Source of the DNA: Mariprofundaceae bacterium
Lineage (GTDB): Bacteria > Pseudomonadota > Zetaproteobacteria > Mariprofundales > Mariprofundaceae
DNA: 51,706 nt
Direction: 5' to 3'
Assembly (NCBI GenBank): GCA_027018935.1
Contig: JALUXZ010000156.1
Coordinates: 1-51,706, forward strand
Positions within the stretch are counted from its first letter, which is position 1, and each line of letters begins with the position of its first letter. The notes beneath the pieces were generated by a model, which searched no databases, was not told where the DNA came from, and was given only the letters and a program-made list of their open reading frames with translations. The position numbers were made by a program, and so were the translations under genes. Below are positions 29,442 to 38,189 of this stretch, piece by piece.

Positions 29442-32039
29442 ATGAAAAAAACATGTATTTTGTTCTGCCTGTTCTTTTGGGTGGTAAATGCTTATGCGCA
29501 AGCTGATAAGCAATGGGCTATAGAGATTTTGCATTTTTATCATGATGATTTCGCCCAGAGTTTGGTGGATGATTTGCATGAAAAGGGCTTGCAAGCACAA
29601 TCCTATTTGAAGGATCATAATCAATATATAGTGGTATTATCAGGCTTTGATAGTTATGAGCTAGCCTTGCAAGCTCGGAATACCCTGCTGCATAAAACAT
29701 CCATGAAAGAAGCTGATATAAAGCTGACAACCCAACAGTATCATAAAGAAAAATCGGTGAAGCATCTTGATGTTAAAAAAATAGAGCAGCATGAAACAGT
29801 AATTGTGCATATTTTTCTTAATGGTAGCGATGCAGGCACGCATTTTGTTGATAAAACAACCGATGATTTTTTCTTGACGGGCACGTTTCTGAAAAAAATA
29901 GGGGTGTATGTCTTACCAAAAGAGCTTGGTGAATCAAAGCTTGTAGCGCTTCATTCTTTGCATGATTGGTTAAGTTATACACTGGATGCGCAAACAGGCG
30001 ATTTATTGTTAACAGTGAATCCAGAATTATTGCCAAAGCAAGAGAAAAGCCTTTTGGTGAAACGTAATTCCAGTGCAACTTGGATACAAAGTGATGCCTT
30101 ATTTCTTAATTATACCTTGGATTATACGGCAAACCCTAGGGGGGTGGATGTATTCACTGCGCCGCTTGAACTTGGTTTGAGTTTAGCTGGATCATCATTG
30201 GTCAGTCAGTTTGTTTATAATAAGCAGTTATATCGAAGTAAAACCCAATGGGTGTATGATGAAAAAGATCGTTTGCAGCGCTGGGTTGCTGGGGATATAC
30301 AGGCATCTGCTGGGGCAGGTATTGGTGGAGCATCATTGGCTGGGTTGCGCGTATTTAAGAATTTTTCATTGGATCAAAACTTGGTGACATCTCCAGGTTT
30401 GGAAACCCATATTTTGCTGGATACAGCCTCTACAGTTGAGGTGTTTATGGATGGGATGTCTGTTTATAAAGGTGATTTTCCTGCGGGTGAATTGAATTTA
30501 AAAGATATACCTTTTTATCGCAGTGGAAGCATTCAGGCAGAGTTGATTGTGCGTGATTCTTTTGGTCGGGAGAAACATTACAATCAATTGCTTTATGGCT
30601 CGGTAGGTATGCTGGCAGAGGGTTTGAGTGAATATGATTATGCCTTGGGTGTGGAGCGTATAAATACAGGCATAGCATCACCAACGTATGGTAAGAATGT
30701 GCTACTTTATGGGCATTACCGCTATGGTTTTAGTAACTGGTTTTCTCCTTCAATGGGTGTGGAAAGTAATGGGAAATATGGTCGTTTAAGTTTTGGAGGT
30801 AGTGTTCTTTTGAGGGCGTATGGGCAATTGGATGCACTTGTTGCTGCGAGTAGTTTGAAGCAAGGAAAAGGGAACTTTTTCCAATTTAATTATAACTATG
30901 CGGGATCAGAAATATTTTCGCCGAGTATCTTCTTTCATACACAATCACTTGCTTATGGTGGCATTTTAGATGTACCTGCAAGCACAGAGAGTAAGCATCA
31001 AGCGTTTGGTGGAAGTATATCGACATATTATCAAGAGCTTGGAGGTTTGACTGCCCGCTGGACTCAATCAGAAGATTATGTGAAAAATAAGACGCAAACA
31101 GGCGAATTAGTGTTTAATACCAATTTTCCTGGAAATATTTCGCTGACAACACAATTTTTGCGTACGTGGGATCCCCAGAAAGCACCCGCGAACCAAGTTT
31201 CAGCTTCATTGGGGCATAGCTTTAGCAATGGTTTGTATTTCTCTGCGAATTATAGCTCTAGTGCGACTGTGGATACGATTGGGTTGCAATTACAATGGAG
31301 CCCTCCTTTGGGTGAAGGCTTTGGCTTTACGGAAAATATCAACCAACAAAGTGCATCTGATCCTTCAACTTATTCACGCGTAGAATATCGAAATCAATAT
31401 GCCGATGTATCGGCAAGTGCTAGAACAGGTAAGCAAACAGAATCGTATCAGGCGCAGCTTAATAGTGCTTTTGTATGGACAGAAGGCGGCTTACATGTGA
31501 GTCGTCCTGTGCGTGATGGTTTCGCGTTGGTGCGTGTGAATGGTGTGAAAGGTGGTATGAAAGTGAATATTAGAAATCAGTATATTGGTAAGACGGATAG
31601 TAATGGCGAGTTAATTGTACCCTATCTGAATGCCTATACGGATAATGTGATTGATATTAAGCCTGAACATGTTTCGCTGGGTTATCGTATACCGAAAACA
31701 TCGCAAACGGTGACAACTGCTTATCGTAGTGGCGGCTTGGTGGAATTTGATGTGGTGAAATTGCAGATGGTGGAAGCCACTGTTTTTTATCAAGTAGGAG
31801 ATAAATTAAAAGCTGCTCAGTATTCCACTGTGGCGTTTATGCAGGATGGTAAGAAGAAAAGTACAGTGCTTGGTGATGATGGGGCACTGTATTTGGAGAA
31901 CTTGAAGGCTGGAATCTATACGCTAACAGTCTTTGATGATGTGCACCAATGCCATGTTGATATACAAGTTCCAGATTCAGATGATATGGTGAATAATCTT
32001 GGGCGTATTGTCTGTGTTGTGGATGAAGTTAGAAAATAG
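29442..32039 (+). CDS. Outer-membrane pilus usher with an extra SPOR-like N-terminal domain
   Basis: The 865-residue protein forms the pore through which pilins are assembled. After the signal peptide (VVNAYAQA) residues about 24-88 read WAIEILHFYHDDFAQSLVDDL, then YIVVLSGFDSYELALQARNTL. This resembles the SPOR fold, which binds peptidoglycan stripped of stem peptides. The usher proper starts near 115 with VHIFLNGSDAGTHFV and includes LPVELGESKLVALH-like and PFYRSGSIQAELIVRDSFGRE blocks, long beta-barrel repeats, and C-terminal NGVKGGMKVNIRNQYIGKTDSNGELIVPYL. The SPOR assignment is by pattern; the usher assignment is strong. Confidence 0.9.
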   Translation: MKKTCILFCLFFWVVNAYAQADKQWAIEILHFYHDDFAQSLVDDLHEKGLQAQSYLKDHNQYIVVLSGFDSYELALQARNTLLHKTSMKEADIKLTTQQYHKEKSVKHLDVKKIEQHETVIVHIFLNGSDAGTHFVDKTTDDFFLTGTFLKKIGVYVLPKELGESKLVALHSLHDWLSYTLDAQTGDLLLTVNPELLPKQEKSLLVKRNSSATWIQSDALFLNYTLDYTANPRGVDVFTAPLELGLSLAGSSLVSQFVYNKQLYRSKTQWVYDEKDRLQRWVAGDIQASAGAGIGGASLAGLRVFKNFSLDQNLVTSPGLETHILLDTASTVEVFMDGMSVYKGDFPAGELNLKDIPFYRSGSIQAELIVRDSFGREKHYNQLLYGSVGMLAEGLSEYDYALGVERINTGIASPTYGKNVLLYGHYRYGFSNWFSPSMGVESNGKYGRLSFGGSVLLRAYGQLDALVAASSLKQGKGNFFQFNYNYAGSEIFSPSIFFHTQSLAYGGILDVPASTESKHQAFGGSISTYYQELGGLTARWTQSEDYVKNKTQTGELVFNTNFPGNISLTTQFLRTWDPQKAPANQVSASLGHSFSNGLYFSANYSSSATVDTIGLQLQWSPPLGEGFGFTENINQQSASDPSTYSRVEYRNQYADVSASARTGKQTESYQAQLNSAFVWTEGGLHVSRPVRDGFALVRVNGVKGGMKVNIRNQYIGKTDSNGELIVPYLNAYTDNVIDIKPEHVSLGYRIPKTSQTVTTAYRSGGLVEFDVVKLQMVEATVFYQVGDKLKAAQYSTVAFMQDGKKKSTVLGDDGALYLENLKAGIYTLTVFDDVHQCHVDIQVPDSDDMVNNLGRIVCVVDEVRK

Positions 32040-32045
32040 GAGGGT

Positions 32046-32486
32046 ATGATGTTGAATACATTGAAATTACTTTTATGGGTTGGGGCTATTTTTGTGCCTT
32101 CGATACTGCATGCTGCTGGTTTTATTACGCCTCGATGTAGTGTCAGTACAACGCCACTTAATTTTGGCATTTATTGGGGAACATCAACATTGGTTTCTAC
32201 AGCAAAGATTGTTGTTTCTTGTAATCTTCCAGCAACAACACGAGTTCAAATGGATGCTGGGCTTCATAGCTTTAATTTTGCAACCAGAAAGATGATATTC
32301 AACCAGAAAACACTCAATTATAACCTGTATACCAATGCTTCTCGCAGTAATGTATGGGGTGATGGCACTGGGGGAACTTGGACGGTGACGGGAAGTCAGT
32401 TGACTGTGCATGCAAGTATACCTGGTGGTCAGGTAGTTACGCCTGGAACATATAATGATACTGTGGTTGTGACTGTTATTTGGTAA
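32046..32486 (+). CDS. Spore coat U (SCPU) domain subunit of the chaperone-usher operon
   Basis: The 146-residue protein has a signal peptide ending at LHAAG and SCPU blocks CSVSTTPLNFGIYWG, VQMDAGLHSF, YNLYTNASRSNVWGDG and terminal YNDTVVVTVIW. Two Cys in the mature part could form the usual disulfide. It begins 6 nt after the usher stop; ATG 32049 has better spacing to GGAGG than 32046. As the last structural gene it may be the tip or the major subunit. Confidence 0.88.
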   Translation: MMLNTLKLLLWVGAIFVPSILHAAGFITPRCSVSTTPLNFGIYWGTSTLVSTAKIVVSCNLPATTRVQMDAGLHSFNFATRKMIFNQKTLNYNLYTNASRSNVWGDGTGGTWTVTGSQLTVHASIPGGQVVTPGTYNDTVVVTVIW

Positions 32487-32592
32487 TGTGTTCTCAGTTT
32501 CTGAAAAGTAACTGGCGAATTGAATAGTTACCACCGTATAAGTGCGCTGTTTACCTATTTTGGGTAAAAATAGATAAACGATTACTTTAGAA

Positions 32593-33048
32593 ATGGGCTA
32601 CACTGTGGGTATGAATCGATGGGTAGTATGTGCAACCGCTGTTTTAACCATACTTGTTATGAGTGATGGCTTTGTATTGGCGGGGGAAGTGGATCGCTCA
32701 ATAGCGGTTGAAAAACAAGTCCAGAAAAAAGCTTCCGTACAGAATGAATTATCTGAAGATTGCATATCTATTTCTATGGATGAGTTGGTTGAGCGTTTGA
32801 AAGCAAGCAAGGCAATTGGCTTTTTTACCAAGTTGGCGATTCGCTCCGATGTATTGGATTTTCAAGCTGAAGTAATAAAAATGCGTAAAAAGAAGCTATT
32901 GAAAGTTCAAATGCCGAACATTAAGGCTAGTTTCAATGGTTTATTGTTAAAAATCATGGCGTTATTGGAAAATGACCCAGATTTATCCAAAAAGATTTAT
33001 TCGGCACGTCATTCAATTTTAAAAAGTTTATTGGAGGTTCAGGCATGA
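32593..33048 (+). CDS. Exported protein of unknown function
   Basis: The protein has up to 151 residues with a signal peptide (VVCATAVLTILVMSDGFVLAGEV). The second Met (MNRWVVC) is a possible start. The mature part is helical and charged: ISMDELVERLKASKAIGFFTKLAIRSDVLDFQ, then KASFNGLLLKIMALLENDPDLSKKIYSARHSILKSLLE. I do not know the family. A 4-nt overlap with the next gene indicates coupled expression. It is 107 bp after the pilus operon, and a short element-C-like end (GAATAGTTAC) lies between. Confidence 0.75.
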   Translation: MGYTVGMNRWVVCATAVLTILVMSDGFVLAGEVDRSIAVEKQVQKKASVQNELSEDCISISMDELVERLKASKAIGFFTKLAIRSDVLDFQAEVIKMRKKKLLKVQMPNIKASFNGLLLKIMALLENDPDLSKKIYSARHSILKSLLEVQA

Positions 33049-33302
33049 AAATATGGATGAAAAGTGTGTTATGGGTGTTAAGTTTTTTGTGGGTGACATC
33101 CGCATGGGCTGTCTCGCAAGCTGAAGATATTGCTACAACGATTATGCTGCGTGGTCATGCCTGTGGTGGTAAACAGGTGACGCAGATTCAACAAAAAGAA
33201 GATGGTAAGGGCAATCAAACCATTCGAGCGACATGCCCAAATGGTGTGCGCTATCAGATTGATGTCAGTGCGGCAGGGCAAGTAAAAGTTCATCCTTTAT
33301 AA
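33045..33302 (+). CDS. Small periplasmic protein of unknown function
   Basis: The 85-residue protein has a signal peptide ending WVTSAWAVSQ and one probable disulfide pair (HACGG and RATCPNG). The short mature domain reads QIQQKEDGKGNQTIRATCPNGVRYQIDV and looks beta-rich. It overlaps the preceding exported protein gene by 4 nt, so the two are likely to work together. Confidence 0.75.
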   Translation: MKIWMKSVLWVLSFLWVTSAWAVSQAEDIATTIMLRGHACGGKQVTQIQQKEDGKGNQTIRATCPNGVRYQIDVSAAGQVKVHPL

Positions 33303-33331
33303 GTTTTAAGGTTTATTTTTAACGCTTTTTA

Positions 33332-33367
33332 TTGACTGATGCTAGTCAATATAGAAGCCTTCTATAT
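33332..33367. repeat. Two adjacent small hairpins
   Basis: TTGACT-GATGCT-AGTCAA (33332-33349) is followed by ATATAGAA-GCC-TTCTATAT (33349-33367). They lie between the small periplasmic protein gene and the cNMP/FHA gene, and a TATACT -10-like hexamer is at 33377. They could end the upstream transcript or act on the downstream promoter. There is no long T-run. Confidence 0.5.
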
Positions 33368-33393
33368 TTCGATAAGTATACTTTAGAGAAATA

Positions 33394-34227
33394 ATGAGGG
33401 TGAGAATAATGAGCCAAGGGAAACCGCAAATTAGAAATTTTTCTGCTGGTACAATCATCCTGCAAGAGGGCGAAGTGAGTGATGGTGTTTATGTTTTGCT
33501 GTCTGGTCGTGTTGTAGTTTCGCGGCGTGATGATTTTGGACGCAACTTAGTTTTAGCAGAACTCTCAGAAGGTGAGGTGTTTGGTGAGATGGGTTTGATT
33601 AGCCATGATCCTTGTTCAGCTACGGTAAGCACGGTAGGTGATGTACAGGTTCGGTTTTTTAACAAACAAGAATTTATTCAAGCAATGAGCGAGAATTTCT
33701 CATCTGTGGAGAGTGTTTTAAGTACGTTGTTTCAACGTATGCGATTAATGAACCTTCGGGTGATGGAGTTGGAAAATCAACTTGGAGCGCAAGCAAACCA
33801 ACAAGGTGAAACGAAGATAAAAGTGATCACCTTCAAATCTGGAAATGTCACGTTATCAGGTCAAACAGAGCAGGCAAAACATGCGCTGGGTGGTGTGGAT
33901 CGTTTGGTTATTGAGAAGTTTCCCTTCCGTATTGGGCGCTGGGCAGCTAAAAAGCTGAAAAGCTCATGGTTTTTGGGTAGTGATGAAAATGATTTGGATA
34001 TTCATGATATTCCCCCTTATGGCATTTCTCGGCACCATTGCCAATTTGAACGTAGCAAGGCAGGTGTTTTTCTTGTTGATGAGTCGCGTTTAGGTGTATG
34101 GGTGAATGGTGAACGCTTGAGAAAAAAAGATGGTGGGGTCATTAAAGTGGCATTGGACCCTGGAACTTATACGATTTCTTTGGGTTCTGTTGAAGGTGTA
34201 TTTATGTTTGAAGTGATTGTTTGGTAG
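33394..34227 (+). CDS. Cyclic-nucleotide-binding-fold and FHA-domain protein
   Basis: The protein has 277 residues. ATG 33409, 8 nt after GAGGG, is an alternative start. The N-terminal cNMP fold (about 12-120) has FSAGTIILQEGEVSDGVYVLLSGRV and ELSEGEVFGEMGLI, the phosphate-cassette region, where DPCSATV replaces the usual R(S/T)A. A coiled linker (RLMNLRVMELENQLG) leads to an FHA domain with FPFRIGRW, GISRHHCQFERS and GVWVNGERL. FHA domains bind phosphothreonine, so a Hanks kinase such as the one at 6.5 kb may act on its partner. No helix-turn-helix is present, so it is not a Crp-type regulator. Confidence 0.87.
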   Translation: MRVRIMSQGKPQIRNFSAGTIILQEGEVSDGVYVLLSGRVVVSRRDDFGRNLVLAELSEGEVFGEMGLISHDPCSATVSTVGDVQVRFFNKQEFIQAMSENFSSVESVLSTLFQRMRLMNLRVMELENQLGAQANQQGETKIKVITFKSGNVTLSGQTEQAKHALGGVDRLVIEKFPFRIGRWAAKKLKSSWFLGSDENDLDIHDIPPYGISRHHCQFERSKAGVFLVDESRLGVWVNGERLRKKDGGVIKVALDPGTYTISLGSVEGVFMFEVIVW

Positions 34228-34256
34228 GTTTTTGAAAGAGTTATAAAAAAATAAGT

Positions 34257-34484
34257 GTAACTATTCAGCATGCTTCCAAGCCCTTCTCCCATTGAGGGGA
34301 GAAGGTTGGGATGAGGGGTGGTTTTCTTAAACATCAATGTAAAACCATTCACCTCACCACCGATTTTCCCGATACCAGCGTTAGAAAATGCTCACTTACA
34401 GCAGTAAGTTGTGCTTTTCCTCCTCGCCTAAAAGTGCCTACTGTTGGTGGTCTCGAATAAATCAGCGGCAACCTGAACAGATAC
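34257..34484. mobile_element. Element C, composite copy with an inserted REP-like hairpin
   Basis: It starts GTAACTATTCAG (34257-34268) and ends CTGAACAGATAC (34473-34484). About 84 bp after the left end a second, worn left end (GTAAAACCATTCAC) begins an element matching the copy at 28282. The extra DNA contains CCTTCTCCC-ATTGAG-GGGAGAAGG, a 9-bp stem typical of a widespread REP type. The other arm also has about 25 extra bp. It fills most of the 332-bp gap. Confidence 0.75.
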
Positions 34485-34559
34485 ATTTTTTATCAACAAC
34501 ACACCCTTTATAAGTCGCGCTATATGCAACTTATCAATTATGCGGATTAGGAAGTAACA

Positions 34560-36053
34560 ATGAATAAGTATTTTTGGATGATTATTGCTTTGGTATTCCT
34601 ATGTATAGGTAGCCTTGTGTTTTTTGAGCAACATCGTGATCTCTCGCCTGATAAAACCCCGCTGCCAGCGGCTTCGGATGTAGAACAGTTGATGCGAGTC
34701 GCGAGTACAGAAGACTTGCCAGTGATGAAACAGCGCAAACAGTTACGAGCCTTGGTGCCATATAGTCGAAGTGATTTTACTATTTTGGCAAATGGTCAGG
34801 TGCAAGGCATGCAGGTCGAGCTACTTAAACAGTATGCAGATTTGTTAAATAAAAACATGAAGCGAGAAGTTGATAAAATCCATATTGTATGGATTCCAAC
34901 GTCATTTGATCGTTTGTTGCCTGATTTATTGGCTGGTAAGGGTGATATAGCTGCTGCACTATTGACTGTGACCCCTAAACGTCTTGAGAAAGTCAATTTT
35001 GCAACTGCTGCACAATTCATTGCCGATGAGGTGGTGGTTGTATCTAAGGATGTAAGAGGCATTACTAGCCTTAAAGACTTATCTGGGCGTGATGTTTATG
35101 TGCTAAAAGGCAGTAGTTATGAAGAGCATTTACGCGACATCAATGAACGTTGGTTAAGCCAAGGTGTAAAGCCAATTGTGATCAAAAGCATGGATAAGCG
35201 TTTGTTATCCGAAGATATTCTTAAGATGGTGCATGCGGGTATGTTGCCCATCACGGTGGTAGATGATTATAAAGCGCATGTGTGGGCAAAAGTTTTAGAT
35301 AATGTGCGTGTATTGGATGATGTGAAAATTAAAACGGGCAACCAACTTGGTTGGGCTGTTCGCAAAAACAATCCTGTATTACTCAAAAGTCTGAATCATT
35401 TTGCAGCTACTGTGAAAATGGGAAGCTTGATGGGTAATATGCTATTTAAGCGATATTTCAATGCGAATTGGATTAAGCGACCGCTTGCAGAAGATGAGCA
35501 AAGTAAGGTGAAAAAAGTGATTGGCGTATTTGAAAAATATGCCAAAGTGTATGATTATGATGTGTTAGCAGCGGTTGCGCAGGCATACCAAGAGTCACAC
35601 TTGGATCAGAATCGGCGCAGCCACCGTGGAGCCGTAGGGATCATGCAATTATTGCCATCCACGGCAGCAAGTCCGAATGTAGGTATTGCAGATATTTCTA
35701 GTTTGGACAGCAATATTCATGCGGGTGTAAAATACTTGGCATTTTTAAGGAACCGTTATTTTTCGAGCCCTGATATCAGTGATATGGATCGCCTAGCTTT
35801 TGGTTGGGCTGCATACAATGCAGGGCCCGCAAAAGTCATAAAAATGCGTAAGTTATCAAAAGATATGGGTTTAAACCCTAATATATGGTTTGATAATGTT
35901 GAGTTGGCAGCAGCAAAACTGGTTGGGCGTGAAACGGTGCATTATGTGCGTAGTATTTTTACGCACTATATTGCTTACCGTTTGATTCAAGAGCGTTTTT
36001 CAAAAGATCTTGATATGAATACGCCATCACTTACCGAAGGAAGGGGCAAGTGA
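34560..36053 (+). CDS. MltF-like membrane-bound lytic transglycosylase
   Basis: The 497-residue protein has a signal anchor, then a family-3 solute-binding-like domain (about 60-290; LRALVPYSRSDFTILANGQVQGMQVELLKQYADLL, DRLLPDLLAGKGDIAAALLTVTPKR). An SLT lytic transglycosylase domain follows (about 320-480) with catalytic Glu in QAYQESHLDQ, and then GIMQLLPSTA and AFGWAAYNAGPAKV. This matches MltF. It cleaves peptidoglycan in the periplasm, probably under control of the binding domain. The 3' end, including its stop, forms one arm of a 13-bp inverted repeat. Confidence 0.92.
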   Translation: MNKYFWMIIALVFLCIGSLVFFEQHRDLSPDKTPLPAASDVEQLMRVASTEDLPVMKQRKQLRALVPYSRSDFTILANGQVQGMQVELLKQYADLLNKNMKREVDKIHIVWIPTSFDRLLPDLLAGKGDIAAALLTVTPKRLEKVNFATAAQFIADEVVVVSKDVRGITSLKDLSGRDVYVLKGSSYEEHLRDINERWLSQGVKPIVIKSMDKRLLSEDILKMVHAGMLPITVVDDYKAHVWAKVLDNVRVLDDVKIKTGNQLGWAVRKNNPVLLKSLNHFAATVKMGSLMGNMLFKRYFNANWIKRPLAEDEQSKVKKVIGVFEKYAKVYDYDVLAAVAQAYQESHLDQNRRSHRGAVGIMQLLPSTAASPNVGIADISSLDSNIHAGVKYLAFLRNRYFSSPDISDMDRLAFGWAAYNAGPAKVIKMRKLSKDMGLNPNIWFDNVELAAAKLVGRETVHYVRSIFTHYIAYRLIQERFSKDLDMNTPSLTEGRGK

Positions 36054-36060
36054 TGGCGTA
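36020..36060. terminator. 13-bp perfect hairpin between convergent mltF-like gene and htpG
   Basis: TACGCCATCACTT (36020-36032) and AAGTGATGGCGTA (36048-36060) are perfect reverse complements around 15 nt. The second arm contains the stop of the mltF-like gene, and the htpG stop is only 14 bp further. No T-run is present. It probably protects or ends one or both convergent transcripts. Confidence 0.6.
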
Positions 36061-36073
36061 ATTCATGCTTGTG

Positions 36074-37981
36074 TTACTGCGTTAACAGACTATTAATTTT
36101 ACGAACAAATCCGGCTGGATCTTCTGGTAATGCGCCTTCTGCCAAAATAGCTTGATCGAAAAGAATATCAGAGAAATCAGCAATTTTATCTTTGGAGCGC
36201 ATTTTCGCCAAACGTTTAACCAATTCATGCTCTGGGTTGATTTCTAAGATTGGTTTGACCGATGGTACATCTTGCCCTGCTTGTTTTAGGATGCGTTCCA
36301 TATTGCCAGTGATGTCAAAGTCATCAGATACCAAGCAAGCTGGTGATTCAGTCAAACGATCTGTGGTACGCACATCTTTTACTTTATCACCCAAGGATTC
36401 TTTGAGTTTTTTCACTGCAGGTTCAGCTGATTTAGCGGCTTCTTCATGCTCTTTTTTATCTTCTTCGGCACTTTCTCCAATATTGGATAAGTCCAACTCA
36501 CCTTTGGCAATGGATTTTAGTTTTTTACCATCAAATTCTTCCAAGTGAGAGGTTAACCATTCATCAATACGATCGGATAGAAGCAAGACTTCAATGCCTT
36601 TTTTGCGGAAAACTTCCAAGTGTGGGCTATGTTTTGCCGCTGCCAATGTTTCAGCTGTGATATAATAGATGGTATCCTGATTTTCTAGCATACGTTCAAC
36701 ATAATCAGTTAGGGAGAGAGTTTGTTCATCATCTTGGGTGCTGGAGAAACGCAATAATTTAGCAATGCGCTCACGGTTAGCCGAATCTTCAATAATGCCT
36801 TCTTTTAAGCAGTTTCCGAATTGCTCCCATGCTGTGGCGTAATCAGTGTTTTCATCACTGGCATTTTTTGCCATATCTTCAAGCATGCTTAAAACACGTT
36901 TGGTTGCACCTTTTTTCATGGCACTCATAGCTGGGCTTTGTTGTAAAATTTCACGGGATACATTCAGTGGTAAGTCATTGCTATCCATCACACCGCGCAC
37001 AAAACGCAAATAACGCGGCAGTAAATCTTCGGTAGCCTCAGTGATAAATACACGGCGAACATAGAGTTTTACGCCATGTTTGCTTTCAGCTTGCCATAAA
37101 TCAAATGGCGCACGTTTTGGAAGATATAATAGTAAAGTATATTCGTATTTGCCTTCTAGCTTTTGGTGCAAACGTGCTAAAGGATCTTCAAAGTCATGTC
37201 CGATATGTTTATAGAAGTTATTATATTCTTCATCTGATAATTCAGATTTTGGACGTGTCCATAATGCTGAAGCTTGGTTAATCGTTTCAATTTCTGCAGG
37301 CTTTTCTTCCTCGCCTTCAGCAGCAGGCATCGGTGTACCCAACATGCGAATCGGGAAGGGGATATGATCAGCATATTTGTGGATAATAGAGGTTAAACGA
37401 AATGACTCGAGAAATTCATCCGCATCTTCACGAAGGTGTAAGATAATTTCAGTGCCGCGTGTTTCTTTTGTGACGGTTTCAATATCATATTGCCCATCAC
37501 CTGTTGATTCCCAACGTACACCATGCTCTTTTTCAAGACCTGCACGGCGGGTGGTTACAGTTACTTTATCAGCAACCAAAAAGGATGAATAAAAACCAAC
37601 ACCAAATTGACCAATTAAATGGGCATCTTTTTCTTGATCGCCTGATAATTGACCAAAGAATTCTTTGGTTCCAGAGCGTGCAATGGTACCAATATTAGCA
37701 ATCACTTCATCACGGTTCATGCCAATACCGTTATCACGAATGGTAATCGTGCGAGCATCTTGATCCGCTTCAATATATACATGAAGATCCGAATCACCTT
37801 CATACAATGCATCATCTGTGGTTGCTTCAAAACGAAGTTTATCGGCAGCATCAGATGCATTGGAAATTAATTCGCGTAAAAAGATTTCTTTATTGGAATA
37901 CAATGAATGAATCATTAAATCGAGAAGCTGTTTGACCTCGGTTTGAAAGGTATGTGTTTCTTTAACAGGCGTGTTGGACAT
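36074..37981 (-). CDS. htpG: Chaperone protein HtpG (Hsp90)
   Basis: The protein has 635 residues from [16 protein letters not shown]; the 33 codons before it in the track ORF are not part of the family. The N-terminal GHKL ATPase has [23 protein letters not shown]-type segments, IRDNGIGM, and [16 protein letters not shown]. The middle domain contains [13 protein letters not shown] with the conserved arginine. The dimerisation domain ends [10 protein letters not shown] and the rest. A sigma32-like promoter lies about 80 bp upstream, consistent with heat-shock control. Confidence 0.97.
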   Translation of the reverse strand: MSNTPVKETHTFQTEVKQLLDLMIHSLYSNKEIFLRELISNASDAADKLRFEATTDDALYEGDSDLHVYIEADQDARTITIRDNGIGMNRDEVIANIGTIARSGTKEFFGQLSGDQEKDAHLIGQFGVGFYSSFLVADKVTVTTRRAGLEKEHGVRWESTGDGQYDIETVTKETRGTEIILHLREDADEFLESFRLTSIIHKYADHIPFPIRMLGTPMPAAEGEEEKPAEIETINQASALWTRPKSELSDEEYNNFYKHIGHDFEDPLARLHQKLEGKYEYTLLLYLPKRAPFDLWQAESKHGVKLYVRRVFITEATEDLLPRYLRFVRGVMDSNDLPLNVSREILQQSPAMSAMKKGATKRVLSMLEDMAKNASDENTDYATAWEQFGNCLKEGIIEDSANRERIAKLLRFSSTQDDEQTLSLTDYVERMLENQDTIYYITAETLAAAKHSPHLEVFRKKGIEVLLLSDRIDEWLTSHLEEFDGKKLKSIAKGELDLSNIGESAEEDKKEHEEAAKSAEPAVKKLKESLGDKVKDVRTTDRLTESPACLVSDDFDITGNMERILKQAGQDVPSVKPILEINPEHELVKRLAKMRSKDKIADFSDILFDQAILAEGALPEDPAGFVRKINSLLTQ

Positions 37982-38057
37982 GGATAGGTTCCCTTTATGT
38001 ATGAAGTTCGTATGAATATCGCACGTTGAAAAACACGAGCATATCATCTGTAGGCTT

Positions 38058-38086
38058 TTATAAGGTGTGCCTTGTCGCATTTCAAG
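38058..38086 (-). promoter_or_regulatory. Sigma32-like heat-shock promoter of htpG
   Basis: On the minus strand CTTGAAA (the perfect -35 consensus; TTTCAAG at 38080-38086) is followed after 14 bp by CCTTATAA (38058-38065), close to the CCCCATnT -10. It lies 77 bp upstream of the htpG ATG. The spacing is within the 13-17 bp known for sigma32. Confidence 0.65.
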
Positions 38087-38189
38087 CCCTTACTAATAGT
38101 CAGTTTATGCAATTGATGTTTTAGGCTATACTCGGTGTAGTGCGGGTTAAGTTGTATGGGAAATATATATATTGGGGGCTGACCATATT

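Noticed and set aside
27410-34484. Element C copies as a CRISPR array
   Set aside because: The copies are kilobases apart, each about 120 bp, without regular spacers or cas genes.
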